A DNA stretch of 64,000 nt from Nematostella vectensis. Taxonomy: Eukaryota > Cnidaria > Anthozoa > Actiniaria > Edwardsiidae. The DNA is taken from positions 9,318,139-9,382,138 of the forward strand of contig NC_064039.1 of assembly GCF_932526225.1 (NCBI RefSeq), given 5' to 3'. The position numbers were made by a program, and so were the translations under genes. Below are positions 49,901 to 63,200 of this stretch, one piece after another; the stretch's first letter is position 1; every line of letters starts with the position of its first letter. The notes beneath the pieces were generated by a model, which had not been told where the DNA came from, did no database searches, and saw nothing but the letters and a program-made list of their open reading frames with translations.

Positions 49901-51300
49901 CCGCATATTTTTTAGAACCGCATGGTTTGACAGATAAACAATAGCATCGATTGAAATTTATTTAAAATTCGAAATTCGACCGTCGAAGCAGTCAGAATCC
50001 GAAATCCGCGCCCGAATTGTGAAGAGATCCGTGATCTGCCGTACCTTTAAGCCCGCCAGCCCTTCGTCTCCGCTGCCCGTAGTACGCGTCTCATTGATCA
50101 CCTGAAGTTACACCACAAAACACGCAGACCTGGGGGTCGTTTCTCACCGGTAATTACCGGGCCCGTTAGCGTATCGTGACCCCCCGAGGAGGTGCTGGGG
50201 CTTTGGTCCCCTGTGTTATTACAGGTAAAGAGGCACACAGAATAATTCAGTAAATCGACTAGCAACAGGCTTAAGGTTATTCAACTCTATCGCCTTGTTT
50301 CCACTTATTTTTTCATCTTCCAAATGAAAGGATGATACCTACTAGAATTCAGGGGGAGGGCGTTTAGAGCGCTGCGGGGCAACAAACTTAAACAGGTATT
50401 TTTTTCCTTTCTAACCAGTCAAATGTATCCCTTCTGAATTTATTATCTGCTCCCTCCTTTCTATTGGGGGATATGAAGTTTATAGCCGTTTTATCACAAA
50501 AAATATGACTATCTGAGATTTAAAACCGTATCAATTGGATGTAAACAACTGTTTGAAGCTTTAATTATATTTTTTGGTTTCTATTTGGTGTTAAAAGCTT
50601 AAACAATTTCGTGCTTATGAAGCAACATTGATAAGGATGTACTAAATCACGTCCTTTAAACCTTTTTTAATTTAAACTCTCCAAATTAGCTAACAGAAGC
50701 GAATTGATATTTATTCCAATCCCCTACCGTCACAGCCAAGCAGAAGGCAGCAGCGTCAACTGACCTAATCACGCCTCTTCTAGCTTGGAACGTTATTGGT
50801 TGTCATGGATAATTTTGCGGTATTCTCCTTATACCACCTTAATCTAAATTAGACCTTAATGCGGCCAAGGATTTTCCTCATTCTTTAAGCGTAAAGGTTA
50901 TTCGTTTAAAAAAACTGAATGTGGAGAGAGAACACTCCACTGGCGCCGAGACTTTGAGCACGGATGCCTCACGCCATGACATGGGAGCCTTTTGTTTATC
51001 GCTTTTCAAGATGCAAAATTTTCCCGAGAAGAGACATTCGAGAGACTAACCAAAGTGCCTTGTTTTGTCCCCGCGGGATAATTGGTTATTTATGAGACAT
51101 CTAGCCTGTCGCTGTTCACGATATTCGTAAGGAGACGATTAGCTACGTTCTTCGCAAGTTGACACCGTTTTTAATGGATATTTCTGGTGAAGATATAACA
51201 AGATTTATGTGGTTTCTGCCTTGTTTAGATGACTTTAGAGTTTAGGTTTATATTCACAAGCGTGCTTTTGTCTTCTAGGAGCCATTAGAGGGTTTTCGAG
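46919..51300. other. Interval upstream of the Shal-like Kv gene
   Basis: No gene could be supported. A 32-codon frame at 49214-49312 looks hydrophobic at its start but has no continuation. Just before the Kv start codon, GTGCTTTTGTCTTCTAG (ending 51279) looks like a 3' splice site, so the Kv mRNA probably has a non-coding upstream exon in this interval. Confidence 0.5.
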
Positions 51301-54300
51301 ATGGTAAAAGAGAAAAAAGATGCTAAAAGATCTCCCAGCAAAACACTAAAAAAAGCGAAGGTCCCCCCGGCCGGACGCAAGCGAATTCTTCTAAAAGTCG
51401 GTGGAAGGGTGTTTGAAACGTGGGAAGAAAATCTAAGAAAACATCCATCCACACTACTGGGCAGCAAGGAAAAAGAACTGTATTACAACCCAGAGACGAA
51501 AATGTATACATTTGAGCGTGATCCCCTCATGTTTCGCCATATCCTCAACTATTACAGGTAAGAAAAACAATTACCGATATCTGATTTACTATTAATGGAA
51601 CTCAATCACGAGGCCGAAAAAATTCAAATATAGCCGCGCATAAATGCTGTTCTCTTGTTGAACTGTCTCCGAATTGTGCTTCGTGTACAGGACAAGAAGA
51701 TGAAAGGGCTTATTTGGAAAGTCACTTTCGTCATGTTTTAACGTTGTTCTCGGCAAATTAAATGTCTGAATAAAAGTTGGCTGATAATTTTGTCTACACG
51801 AGCTAGCCAATACAAGACGTGAGAGGCAGGTCTCATGAAATACCGGATGACCTGCGAATACCAGCCCTCCCTTTTGGAGAAATGTGTGAGGGTAATTTTA
51901 TTTAAACCCGAAATATTGTACATTTCTGGCTATAATGAAAACAAATAGTTTTAATTAGGTGATTAGGAATGTGACGCATAAAGTGTAAACTAGTTTTTCG
52001 TAAAACATGTAACGAGATAAGAAATACTGAGAACAATTTAGATATGTCGTGGAATATAAACAGTGATAAAAATGAAATGTCTTTAAAATTTTAATTGAAA
52101 ATAATGCTTCTTTTTAATGAACGCATGATAAATCCATAAGCAATCAATCTTCTTTTAATATAAAAAACACTTTATGGAGTAGGTGATGAGTTGTTTAAAA
52201 TCCAATCTATGGTTTACCATTCGAGCCTAAAAGCCTACTTATAAGATAGTGAAAAAATGTAAGTGAACTGGTAATGCATGCAAAAACTCAAAATAAAAGA
52301 AATGACGCTAATTATTTTTGACATTCTGCTGGTACCTGCTATACAAGGGTGAATTAAAAAGTCTTGTTGTAACGCGATAAGCCCTGCAATGACATGTGCA
52401 CGCACAAAAGTGGTCGAAGGGAGTTGAAAGACTGTCCTTGTGGAACACCAGTTTAATACCACGGACTCCCCACTGTTCGGATATTATCAGTCACAAGTAG
52501 GTGAACCGACAGCACTAGCCACACATCCATCATTCATCGCCCTGGCCGACAATTAGAAAGCATTTTTGTACAAAATCCCCAATAAATGCGGTTTGCCTTC
52601 ACCTCACAAAATGACTCAATATGAATATGCCTTTACCATTTTTCCTTAAACGAACTATTTAACAGAACGCAGCGTGAAAAAATTAGCGTACAATACCGGC
52701 GAAAAATATGCGGATGCATATCATTTTATTGAAGCCGACCTGAGATCTGTGGTCTGCACTTCTAGTATTAAGCATTGTTTCAAGTACAATGCTGGGAATA
52801 TGAGCTTTTTCTCAATAGCTTGGGGCTACTCGAGTCGAGTAACTGCGTCTAGTGACCATACATATGCAATGTCAGGATTTACCAAGGTTTTTTTCTTAGT
52901 CCCATAATTTGCACAACAGGGGATCTTGTCATTAAGCGTTACAAATCAATTGCAACAGCGAATTGTGAATTATTAACAAGGTACAAATGAGGCACACACC
53001 ACCAGCTTAACATTCAAAATAGCGAAAATGTGGCAGAAATTTGATGATGTGTTGTTGTACGTATTCTACGGAAAAAAAGGAGAGATGCCATATCTTTTGC
53101 TTTAAAAAAACAACCACAACAGAGTGGTATCTATGGATTTGAAACGCAATCGTGCTACTGGTACTTGCATCTACAGCTTAAAATTCTCGACAAATCAGAA
53201 TAACCAAAAGCCTATTAAAGAGTACACATTACGAAAATGTAATTTACAAAATGTTATTTTAAGTCTACACTAGAATAATGACTACTTTGTTTTGATATAA
53301 TTTTCGTGCTACCATTTGGACCGCCCGGTGTGCCAGAGCTTCTACATTCAATAAGACGTCACCTGGTTTATATAAATAGATGGTTGGTACATGCTATTGT
53401 AATATAGGTCCAAGCCGATACCTCTATGCGGCCACCTTTTATTTAACGCCCACGACTCAAAGCCCCCAAATGTTTTTTTGTTTTGTTTTCCTATAACTTT
53501 GACGTCTTTAAAAACATATCCTCTTGTTACGATCGGGAAGTACTCTCAGCCCTTACTCCTTTCCATTACTTATTCTCGATATTTCTGCGCACCAAACCCT
53601 TAATGAAAGTTAACACGATATTCAAAATGATATAGCTTAAAAATAAGTTAAGTTGGAAGAAAAACTTTATATGGTCATCTTGTACGAGAGTTAAGGCTCA
53701 AAACAACTCTGCTTTAGATGGTCATCTTGTTTGAAGGCTCAAAATAACTCTTCTTTCAGAGAGTCAAACCTCTTTCCCTTGTTGATATATTCCCAACCCA
53801 AATGTGATCAAAATATAATGTAGTAAATGTACATCTTCGTCGCCAATGTTTTTGTTTCTGTCCCCCTCCCGTCCGTCTTGTCTCTAAATATCCCCCCGTC
53901 AGTCTTGTCTCTAAATATCCAACCGTCTGTCTTGTCTCTAAATATCCCTCCCCGTTTTGTCTCTACCACTCCTACCCCTCTCCCCCCTTCTTTGTTTGTC
54001 TAGCTCCTCCAGCCCCTGGGGGGGGGGGGGGGGGGGGCTTATGCCTTGTTTCTACCTCCCCTCTTCCCCCCAACACTGTCTTATTTTAACCCCCTCCCCC
54101 CGTCTTCTTTCTAATCCTCCCCCTCTGTGGACCGTTTCAGGGCGGGGCGCCTTCACTACTCGTGTGACTACTGCGCAGATGAGTTCCGCGAGGAGTTATC
54201 CTTCTTCGGGATCTCTATAAACGCCGTGGACAACTGTTGCTGGGACGATTACCGACAAACGCGAAAAATCAACATCGACAAAGTCTTCAAACTGGAGGAT

Positions 54301-57049
54301 CCCTTAGAGAACGCAGAAAATGGTATTCCTGTAAAGATCACCTTGAAGGAAAGAGTCTGGCTCATATTTGACAATCCAGAAAAATCGTTTTTCGGCCTGT
54401 TGTGGTACTATGTATCAGGGTTAATGATCGCGCTGAGTATAGCGTGTACAGTCGCGGAGACTATTCCGCCTCCTTGTGACGAGAGCGTTATTTGTGGGGC
54501 ACAATACACCTTGGTGTGCAAAGGCATGTTGCAAAACAGGACTCTTATAGAGGAACCTAGACGAACGCCTGCCTCTAACCCCGCTTGCCAGGAGCTCAGT
54601 GATTACATCAAGTCTAAGACTCAGGCTTTTTTTGTACTCGAAAGTATCTGCGTTGGGGTTTTCACGTTTGAGTATCTATCGCGTTTACTGACCGCGCCCA
54701 AGAGGTGGGACTTCGTGAAGGGTTACATGAGCATCATTGATGTGGTGTCGATACTACCTTATTACGCGGGCATTATCATGGAGAATGTGTTTCAGACTTC
54801 TGTCGATAGCTTGGGTTCACTGGTGCTCCTGCGCGTGCTCCGAGTATTTCGAGTACTTAAATTCACTAGGCATAGCAGTCGGCTCAGAAGCCTGCTGTTT
54901 GCCATCCAGCGATCTGCGTCTGAGCTTGGTTTCATCGTGTTCAGTCTGTCGTTAGGAGTTGTTCTCATCTCAAGCATGTTATACTATGTCGAGAAGGACG
55001 GAACTGGTGGCGATATGTTTAACAGCATTCCCGCGACAATGTGGTACTCGGTCGTTACCATGACAACGACAGGGTAAGTCTTGTTGCGTGACTCAAATTC
55101 AAAGTTCAAATACCTTTGATGTTCCTTATAACGAACATAACTTTTGAAAGCTAATCACTCGCCTTGCATCTGGAAAGCTGAACTATGAGAGCATAGATAC
55201 AACGCAGTCGAGAGGAAGTCGAGATAAGGCATAGGAAGGCGCTTTAGGCAGCCATCGTGCGTCTAATGTCTATGTCTACGAAACACAGTTTAGATCAAAA
55301 TAGTTGTTTTGTTTCGTTATGTTTTTGTGGATCGAGGAAAGCCAGGCCAGGCCAGGCACTCCACTAACTGTATAGACCCAACTGCGCCACCGAGACTTCT
55401 AACTTCCTCAAAAGAGGAGCCTCAAAACAAAATCAAAGATTTGACACATTTTCCAATATCTATACCTGCGCAATCCTTTTAGCAAATCCTGGCGACACTA
55501 ATCAAGGGAATGTCTGAATCAAAGGTCCATGGAGACTTTGGCCTACACACGGCATTTGGTATCAGTAGATATAAGCTCTTTAATGTCTTGTTGTCCTGTA
55601 GACACATGGTCCCCCAGTATACGTTCAGTTTTCAGTAGTAGTTCTCGTGTAAATACGGATTCCTCGCAACCACATGACCACACAACTTTAATGTAATTGT
55701 TGTCGTGTAGGTACGAAGACCTTGCCCCCACCCCCGACCCCAACACACACAGACCTCGTTCACCACCCCCCCCCCCCCTTCCCCAGACTTACAAGGCGTT
55801 CAGCATTGATGTTTAGGTTCATTTAATGTATTGTTTTCGTGTAGGTACCGAGACCTCGTTCCCCCCTTCCCCAGACACACAAGGCGTTCAGTATTGATGT
55901 ATAGGTTCATTTAATGTATTGTTTTCGTGTAGGTACCGAGACCTCGTTCCCCCCTTCCCCAGACACACAAGGCGTTCAGTATTGATGTATATGTTCCTTT
56001 AATGTATTGTTTTCGTGTAGGTACCGAGATCTCGTCCCCCCCCCTTCCCCAGACACACAAGGCGTTCAGTATTGATGTATATGTTCCTTTAATGTATTGT
56101 TTTCGTGTAGGTACGGAGACCTCGTACCCCACACGGCTCTCGGTAAGATCATCGGCAGTGTCGGGTGCATAATCGGCGTTCTTATGATCGCTCTTCCAGT
56201 CCCCATCATACAGAAGAAGGTGAGGAAGTTGTTTATTTGCATGCCGATGTCGTATCAAGATAACTAAACATTACTTGAAACCTTACTTACTTACCTCACG
56301 CGTAAAAAGTTGGTATGTATTTTCTCATTTCAAATCTGTTTGTCATCAAGAAAGCTCAACCCGAGGGGGACTCCGATAAAAGAACAGCCGCGGGTGATCG
56401 TCGGCTAAATTTATTTTAACCATAAGCGATAGCACTTTGGGTGTGGTCGAAAATCTTACCCCTAAGAAATAGCAAATTGGGTGTGGTCGAAGGTTTTTTT
56501 TAACCCTTAGAGATAGCAAAATCGGAAAAATTTTATACACTAAAAGAATTCCTCCCCGGGAAGCTCAAAAACATGCTGGAAGTAAACAAGAATATTTTAA
56601 GGATTGTTACCTTTTGTTTTATTTTCTGAAATTTTATAGTATTACCGTGGCAAACCAATTTAGCATGGGAGTTTTGATTGACACAAGCTTCATAACTGGG
56701 ACGATTCTGTCGTGCTTTTATATGCACTCAAGCATGTTTTTTGTTTGTTTCTTTCTTTGCCTCGATTGTTGGTTAGGAAAGCTCTTGTCAATCAAATAGT
56801 TCGTGTCTCAAAGCTTCATTGGCTTTAATTTACGTCACAAAACTGTCAAGTTGGCCACGCTAGCGCGCGTACTATACAAAAAAGTTGGCAATTATGATAT
56901 CAGTAAAACCACACATATTGATGCTTGGCTTATAGTTGAAGTTTTCGCTATGAAATGATTGCTCTATAATAAACCTTTCTAACCCCTTTCAGGCGAATCT
57001 TCAAATGGGACTGTTGGACGAGGTTGATCAAGCATTCCAGAAGGAGTAG
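51301..57049 (+). CDS. Shal-like voltage-gated potassium channel (Kv-A)
   Basis: Exons 51301-51557, 54141-55073, 56111-56219 and 56993-57049 (TAG) join in phase to 451 residues. T1 (about 28-130) resembles Kv4: [32 protein letters not shown]. The HX5CX20CC zinc site of non-Shaker Kv families is exact (H91, C97, C118, C119). S1 is about 168-190, with a long Cys-containing S1-S2 loop; S2 247-270; S3 282-300; S4 314-335 with R-R-R-K-R charges; S5 345-368; the filter is TTTGYGD (394-400), then S6 with the PVP hinge. The exon 2/3 junction splits the filter glycine (phase 2). Only 18 residues follow the S6 exon, far shorter than the Kv4 tail. Likely a tetrameric plasma-membrane K+ channel. Confidence 0.93.
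53868..53965. repeat. About 30-bp tandem repeats near the Kv-A exon 2 acceptor
   Basis: CGTC(C/A/T)GTCTTGTCTCTAAATA units occur three times, plus a partial fourth. They lie about 175 nt before the exon 2 acceptor. The rest of the 2.6-kb intron 1 shows nothing else recognisable apart from a poly-G run near 54019-54036. Confidence 0.8.
55690..56110. repeat. 88-bp tandem array multiplying the Kv-A filter-exon acceptor
   Basis: Copies of TTGTTTTCGTGTAG followed by GTAC(C/G)GAGACCTCGT occur with pseudo-exon starts at 55845, 55933 and 56021, and an older one at 55711. The genuine exon 3 starts at 56111 and is the last copy. The pseudo-copies read Tyr-Arg-Asp or Tyr-Glu-Asp where the real exon reads Tyr-Gly-Asp, so none encodes a working filter. 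Confidence 0.95.
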
Positions 57050-57124
57050 ACTCATCACGTGGGAAGCAAGCCTATGGGTGACAGGACTCAGTTGGTTTTG
57101 TATCAAACGACTGGAGAGACTGCT

Positions 57125-57285
57125 CCTCTGAGGACTTCCCGGTTAACGTTGGTGAAAATTGCCCGGTAACCGCTGGTAAAAAATTGCCGGGTAAACGTCG
57201 GTGAAAATACCAAGTAATCGCTGATGAAATCTGTTCAATAAACGCTGGTAAAAAATGCCTGGTAAATGCTGGTGGAAATTGCCTT
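57125..57285. repeat. About 31-bp repeats in the Kv-A 3' region
   Basis: About five degenerate units with the core GGTAAACGCTGGTGAAAAATT follow the Kv-A stop by about 80 nt. An AATAAA at 57237-57242 lies inside and could be the polyadenylation signal. A further degenerate TCTTGGTATTC repeat lies at 57465-57600. Confidence 0.75.
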
Positions 57286-58486
57286 GAAGCACCGCTTTCT
57301 TATATTGGATGTCACATAATGTAATGGAAATAGTAGCAATCCTCTTCGAACCTGCGCACGGTTCTTCTTCTATCTCATTCGAAAAAAGCACGAATGTGAC
57401 GTGACAAAATAATCTTACATCAATTTTCTCCATTTTGTTCAAATATTGGTCAGTGCTGTCGTCTTTTGGTTCTGGGTTGGTATTCCTTTGGTCGCCACTA
57501 GAAGAGTCTTGGTCTCCCTGTAGTCGATCTTGGTATTCTTATATTCTCCAATTAAAGCGTCTTGGTCTTACTGTGGTCGATTTTGGTATTCCGATGGTCT
57601 AGACTGGTCTAGGCACTTTTGGGTTCTTTGAAAGTGTACAAGTTTAACCCAAATTCTTATGTGAAACCTTCCTTAGCACAACGGAACCTTAAGTATTGTC
57701 GTTTTCTGTGCGAACCCTAGGATGTGATTGCCTGCGTAGCAAGTAGAAGAACCTGGAAAAAATGGTCGCGCGGGCTGAAAGAGCTCTTTATTGATTCTCT
57801 CCCTTGACCACGCGCGGCCATCTCGTTCTACTTTTACCATTTGCGCATGTTACGCAGGATAAGGCTGTGTCTGTAATAGCATTTTAGTCGATTAGGTCTT
57901 ATTTACCCTAGAGATCCTAGAGCGTTGATCAGACTGTGATGACAGCTGATAAGATTTGTAAGAACCTATTCTACACTGCACCCATTGTCGCATGGTACCA
58001 AGGGGCAAAATTTGGCGATACGACAATGGAAGCAGTACATGAAAAAGAAAAAAAGTTGTAGGAATTGGTGGATGGGCAGCAGGAAAACGACGCCCTGGCT
58101 CTAATCGTGCCTCGCCCAGCGGGTCTAGTATCAACCAACCATTAACCTATTACCCTACTGCAGTTGAGCAATATGATAATATATTCATAATTACTGATCT
58201 TATATACTCTGCTGTGTGAATAAGAGTATGGTTATATTTTCTTTGGCTTGACATTTTCTAAATTATTTGCTGCGAACAAAAATATCCAGCTCTCATCACC
58301 GTTTGAGCAAATTTAGGTATAACAGACCCCGAAAATAACGCAATTAAACGTTTATTAATAAAGTTTTATTAGAAAGTTGTATAAACAGTTTTTTTTTTCT
58401 CGAATTACTGCTGCTCCAATTTTAAATTCTATATGTAACAGTTGGCCGTCCCCCAAATATCTTTTGAAGATTTTCAACGTTTACTT
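57286..58486. other. Interval between the convergent Kv genes
   Basis: It holds the 3' flanks of the two tail-to-tail Kv genes. No coding sequence was recognised apart from the candidate terminal exon of Kv-B (58552-58487) at its right edge. Confidence 0.5.
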
Positions 58487-60160
58487 CTAAGAGTGTCTCT
58501 CTAGCAGGATGTCAAGTATGCGATATTTCACCATGGCGATCCATGCACATTTCTGTTTAGAATCTGTGTTTAACATCACTAAAAATAAAAATTCAAACAG
58601 GTTAGTATAATGTTGAGCTCAAACACGTTGTGCACTGTGTGGCCTCCAATGCAGGCATATCCAGGAAGGGGTGGAGGGGGGGCAGGGGGAGTGTTCCGGA
58701 CCCCACCCTGCTGATGTGTCGAGTTGTGAAATGTCATGGATAGCTGATGAATCAATTCCACTCAGGGTTGACTTCTTTATCTTAAGAAGGTGATTATTGT
58801 TGGTGTTTATTAGGATAAAAATGTTTTTTAGATGGACCTTCAACCGGATCTGAGATTGCTGGTTTAAATCTAATTGCTCTGCGAAGTTTAATAACTGCTC
58901 TGGACCCTACACTGATTAGTCTTCTAGACGTTATGTGTAAACTCGAAGGGTAACGTGAGTATGTTGGCCGCGCACATAGACGCTCTCAGCGCTAGTCCCT
59001 TGCGCTTAATACACAGACTAGATGCGTTTGTTGTCTCAAGCCAATACAAAAATAATTAATAATACTTAACTAGTATTGCTTACTTTGATTTGAAGTATGG
59101 GGACCGGAAGTGCCACCACAAGTACACCCAGAATGCAACACGCGCTTCCTATCACCTTCCCAAGCGCTGTTTCCGGTACAATATCACCATACCTGGACAT
59201 AGTAAACAAATACACACCACACGGGTTACCTGTGGTCAGAGGAAACGAATACACACCACACGGGTCACCTGTGGCCAGGGGAAAGAATACTCACAAAACT
59301 GGTTACCTGTGGCCAAGGGAAAGAATACACACCACACGGGTTACCTGTTGCCATGGGAAAGAATACACACCACAAGGGTTATCCGTGCTCAGAAGAAACG
59401 AATACACACCACACGGGTTACCTGTGGTCAGAGGAAACGAATACACACCACACGGGTTACCTGTGGTCAGAGGAAACGAATACACACCACACGGGTTACA
59501 GATACAAGAATATACACCAAACAGGCTACGAATACGCGAATACACACCACGAACAGGCTACAGATATACGAATACACACCGTACGGGCTACGGATGCACG
59601 AATAAACACCGTACGGGCTACGGATACACAAATATACATCGGATAGGCTACGAATATACACCGAACAGATTACGGTACAATATTGCCATAGCTGGACAGA
59701 GTACACTTAAACAACAAGGATTGCGAGATGTGAAAAGATAATAATGTGTAAAAGGCTGGTTTCGTTTTAACAAATTATATTATTCTTTCATTTAAATTGA
59801 CGATAGGATTTAAAATAATTACGATAAGGATAATGTAGCAAAAGCAGTACTGATGTGATTATAATAATGATGACGGTGGTGCTGTTGGTGATGATGGTGA
59901 CGATGACCGTAATGATGGTGATGGTGATGACGGTGGTGCTGTTGGTGATGATGGTAACGATGACGGTGATGGTGACGTTGCTGGCGATGGCGATGGCGAT
60001 GGCGATGGCGATGGCGATGGCGATGGCGATGGCGATGGTAAAGGTGATGGTGGCGATAATGGTGGCGATAATGATGATCATGATAATGATGAAGATGATG
60101 TTGGTATGAGTGGTGTTAAAGGCAGATGATGATGATGATGACGACGACGACGACGACGAC

Positions 60161-60229
<69 letters not shown>

Positions 60230-63200
60230 AATGACAGTCCCTACTCACCCCGTGGTAGTGGTAGTGATGACGGCGTACCACATGGCTTCTGGAATGCTCA
60301 CGAACTTTGGGTTGTCCTGCATCTCGGCGTAATACATGACACTCGAGAACACGATCACCAGCACGAAATAGATAAACAGGATCAGACCTAGCTCCGTGGT
60401 GGACCCCCTTACAGTCTGCGTCAAGTCTTGCAATCGACGCGAATGTCTCAGAAGTTTAAAAATCCTCACGATTCTTAGAATTCGAAGTATTTCCAAGAAT
60501 TCAATCCCTAGATTAGATTTAAAGCCAATCACATAGCGCAGTACTAAGTCACCGTAGTAGGGCAAGATAGCCAGCAGGTCTATGATACTCATGAACTTCC
60601 TCACGAACACCCAGCGCTTGGGCGCAGTCGAGACCTTCAGCGCGTACTCCAGCGTAAAGAAAATCACACAGGCAGAATCGATGTAAAAGAAGATCTTTTT
60701 ATAGTCCTCGTGACAAGAGCGTGCTCCCTCTGTGCATGTGACTGTCTCGGCGACATTAGCGAAAGTGCTAAGCACGATAGCCAGGACGCTGACCAAGTAA
60801 AATAACTTGGCGGGTAAAGATATCATTGGATCTTTAGTCGTGAGCCAGATTTTTTCGCGCAGCGTTGCATCATGGGGGATCCTCCTATTCTTTTTCTCTT
60901 CCTCTTCTTGTCGCTTCCGGTTTTCTTCGCGTATGCGCTCTAGCTTCTCTTTAGCGGGATCGTACTCGTCCTCCCAGCAGCACGTGCAAATGTACTCGTC
61001 AGGGATGCCGAAGAATTTCAACTCGTCGATGAATAACTCGACGCACTCGTCTCTCGGGTAGTGAAGCTTACCCGTGTAGTAGAAGTTCCAGATGTGACGA
61101 AACACGTCTGGGTCGTGATCAAAGAAGAATTCGTCCCTTGACGAGTCGTAGAACCCTTTACGCTTGTTGCTTCCTAGAAGAGTCTCTGGGTAGATGGACG
61201 TAAAGTACTCGTGAAGCTTGAACCTACGACCACTCACGTTGATAACATTGATCTTACCATCATCAGGGAAGTCCGAGAGCCGTTTGCGCGAGGTTTTAGA
61301 TGTGCTGCTTCTAGCACTTTGGTCCGAGTTTTTGCGCTTTCCAAACAACTTCTTGGGACTGATTAGAGATAAAAAGCTGCCTGACTTGTTACTTTTGGTT
61401 TTTACCGAGTGACATGATGAGCCACTGTGCACACTTTGTGTGGAAAAGTTCTTGGAAGGACATCTGTCTTTTACAAAGAATCGAGTTTGGGAACACTGAG
61501 ATTTCCGAGAACCCCTCGATTTCAGAGAACTCTGTCTTTGCATAGATTGAAAACTTCGCGGCGTATCTAGTCCCGAGTCCGCCTCGGACGATATGGACGA
61601 GTGGTTATAAGGGGACAGGTAAGTAGAGCTTGTGCGGCTCCCCGGGGCATCTTGGGAATTGGCACGTGATCGATGTGTGGGAGGAGTCAGGACTGTCGTT
61701 TTTCGCCCGCCTCTTGGCGGGAAACTCGCGCCCAGGTCCAAGTCATTAGACCCACGTTGTAAAATTCCTTTTGGTCCTGTCCGGGCCGAGCCCGATCTTG
61801 TCCGATACGCATCACCGTCATACCCTTTAAAACTTGACCTCGCAGAATCCCCTGAGGAGGATTTATCTGTTCGTTTCGTCCATCCCTGTCCATGGTCTTG
61901 AATTTTGCGAAAACTTGGCGAAAGCAAAGCCGAAGTGCTGCGCTCTGTCGACCACGTGTTCCCTGTTTGGCTCCTTGCTGGCACTGAGGAGCTGGCTTGT
62001 TTGTATTGTGTGGTTAGCAGAGGAGATGATGTCGAGGTCGCTGTTTTAACAGGATCCAAGACTTGTCGAGTTGAGAAGAAAATAGATTCCTTGCTTTTCT
62101 TCTCATAGACGACCACCGTGTTCTTACCCTCTTTGGTGTCATCACACTCTTTTGGTTGATTTGGTATGAAGCTTGGACTGAGGAAAAGCGAGCTGCCTGT
62201 CTTGTCACCAAGCCAGCTCGGACACTTTTCCACAGGCCTCCTGGTCTCGGGATCTTGTGTGGGGTCATCCTGCGAGTCTCCCGTCACGTAGATGCCCGCG
62301 TGCTCGGTGGTTAGCGCCAGCTTAATCCGACCTCTCGGTACCGAGAACAGAGTCGTGGATTCGGATACCGACTTGTTATCGATTGTAATGGTGACGTCAC
62401 TTGTGTTGTCGCTAATGTCGTTCAAGCTCGGAGGCGCCGATATCGATGCCGAAGACTTGACGAAGGTTTTTTCGGATGACGACGTTAACTGACCGCCCAT
62501 GGTCACAGCCGGATCTGAGGCGCAGGGGGGAAAATCGCTTAACCTTCTCTCGTTTGTGAACGAGCCAGTCCCTGTGACGCATAGATAGCTGGACGAATAT
62601 CCAGACGATCTACCTTTACTAGACGTCTTTGTCGAAAACATCTCATCGCTCGTCACTGGTGTGATGACGTCATTGCTTCTATCACTTGGGACGTCATCTG
62701 GTATTCTGATTTCATTATCTCTATCGTAATTAATTTCATCATTAGAAACAGACGAGCTGGCGCCCTGATAAACCTCCTTGTTTTCGAAATATGCGTCGTC
62801 TTTTGTTGTGTGAATTAGAACAGGGATCTTGAGCGCTGAAGGTTTTGTTTGAACTATTGTAGATATCGTTGAAGGCTTCGCCTCATCCTCTGCACTGCTA
62901 AATGACATTAGAAAGCTGTCTCCTGATTGGCTAATGCTTAAATGATGTGCAGCATCATTTGTCTTAAGCTCAGGCGAATTCCCATCATCTTTGTCACCTA
63001 TAGCAAGTGTTGTTTCGTCTAACGTGACGTCCATTCCATAACTGTCTAGAATACCTTCAATTGGCCTCAACAAGGACAAGGTATTATTCTCCCTGTCAAT
63101 GATACCCTCGGCAGAGCCTGACAGGGATGAATTATTACCCATTTCTGCAGCACTATTTTTGACAACATCGAATGACTTTTGACGCGCAAGTTTACCGAGG

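Noticed and set aside
59090-59741. Plus-strand frames of up to 214 codons with Thr/His repeats
   Set aside because: They are antisense to the Kv-B filter exon and its 36-40 bp array.
60078-60391. Poly-Asp, poly-His and poly-Met frames
   Set aside because: They are translations of the GAT/GAC microsatellite in the Kv-B intron.
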